Below, in pieces: positions 63,831 through 64,000 of a stretch of 64,000 bases of DNA. How positions within the stretch are numbered: the stretch's first letter is position 1; every line of letters begins with the position of its first letter. The stretch covers positions 95,437,456-95,501,455 of the forward strand of contig OX328132.1 in NCBI GenBank assembly GCA_946811695.1. Direction: 5' to 3'. The notes beneath the pieces are model-generated. The model saw only the letters and a list, made by a program, of their open reading frames with translations, was not told the origin of the DNA and made no database searches. A program made the position numbers and the translations under genes. This DNA is from Gonocerus acuteangulatus. Lineage: Eukaryota > Arthropoda > Insecta > Hemiptera > Coreidae.

Positions 63831-64000
63831 AACATGTTATCACTTAATGGGAAAACCGTTGGCTTTGATGATAACTCTATTCAATCCCATGAAAAAAATC
63901 TACTTTTATTCTTACTCCATTAATGAGAATATTGAAATTTTGCCATCTACAATAATATATTCAACTTATTAAGACAACATTGATCCTTCCAACTGCTGCC

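Overview
This is an A+T-rich, repeat-dense stretch of an animal nuclear genome. The host proteins and the mix of mobile elements (mariner, Tc1, pogo, hAT and piggyBac types, Jockey/I-type LINEs, Penelope-like elements with hammerhead ribozymes, tRNA- and 5S-headed SINEs) point to an arthropod. I cannot name the species. There is no bacterial, plasmid or viral gene organisation.
Host genes. One complete gene can be assembled by hand on the + strand: an arrestin-domain (ARRDC/TXNIP-like alpha-arrestin) protein. Six exons (5764-5884, 39810-39926, 42856-43073, 43400-43582, 45799-45984, 47185-47355) join at consensus GT/AG sites into a 996-nt frame of 331 residues. Intron 1 is about 33.9 kb and accounts for most of the window; nearly all the elements at 5.9-39.8 kb lie in it. 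A second host gene lies convergently on the - strand: two exons (61198-61063 and 59715-59639) of the membrane-distal phosphatase domain of a receptor tyrosine phosphatase (Ptp99A/PTPRG-like). The rest of it is outside the window or not recognised.
Layout. 0-5.25 kb: Tc1 relic, LINE 3' end, copies of a dispersed repeat here called family A, and a Penelope-like fragment with a hammerhead motif. 5.59-5.88 kb: 5' region and exon 1. 5.9-39.8 kb (intron 1): 5'-truncated RNase H-bearing LINE with target-site duplications (7007-10326); fold-backs; Penelope-like element with inverted terminal arms (12.8-15.5 kb); family A copies; an hAT insertion inside a MITE; a deleted and a near-full mariner tail to tail (24.7-26.5 kb); a young Jockey-type LINE (30665-32275); a pogo-type relic (36.6-38.1 kb). 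39.8-47.9 kb: exons 2-6 with MITEs and SINEs in the introns. 48-59 kb: intergenic, with an inverted-repeat element carrying a hammerhead relic, a SINE with a co-mobilised 3' flank, a 5S-headed SINE, a piggyBac-type MITE and a deeply nested inverted-repeat structure. 59.6-64 kb: phosphatase exons and introns.
How it fits together. The mobile elements form datable nests. Family A carries an internal (TA)n tract, and three separate copies have later elements inserted exactly in that tract (mariners, pogo, Penelope). Penelope-type arms repeatedly carry hammerhead cores, and unrelated SINE heads share a 3' tail. All calls come from reading the sequence by eye; no database search or folding program was run.
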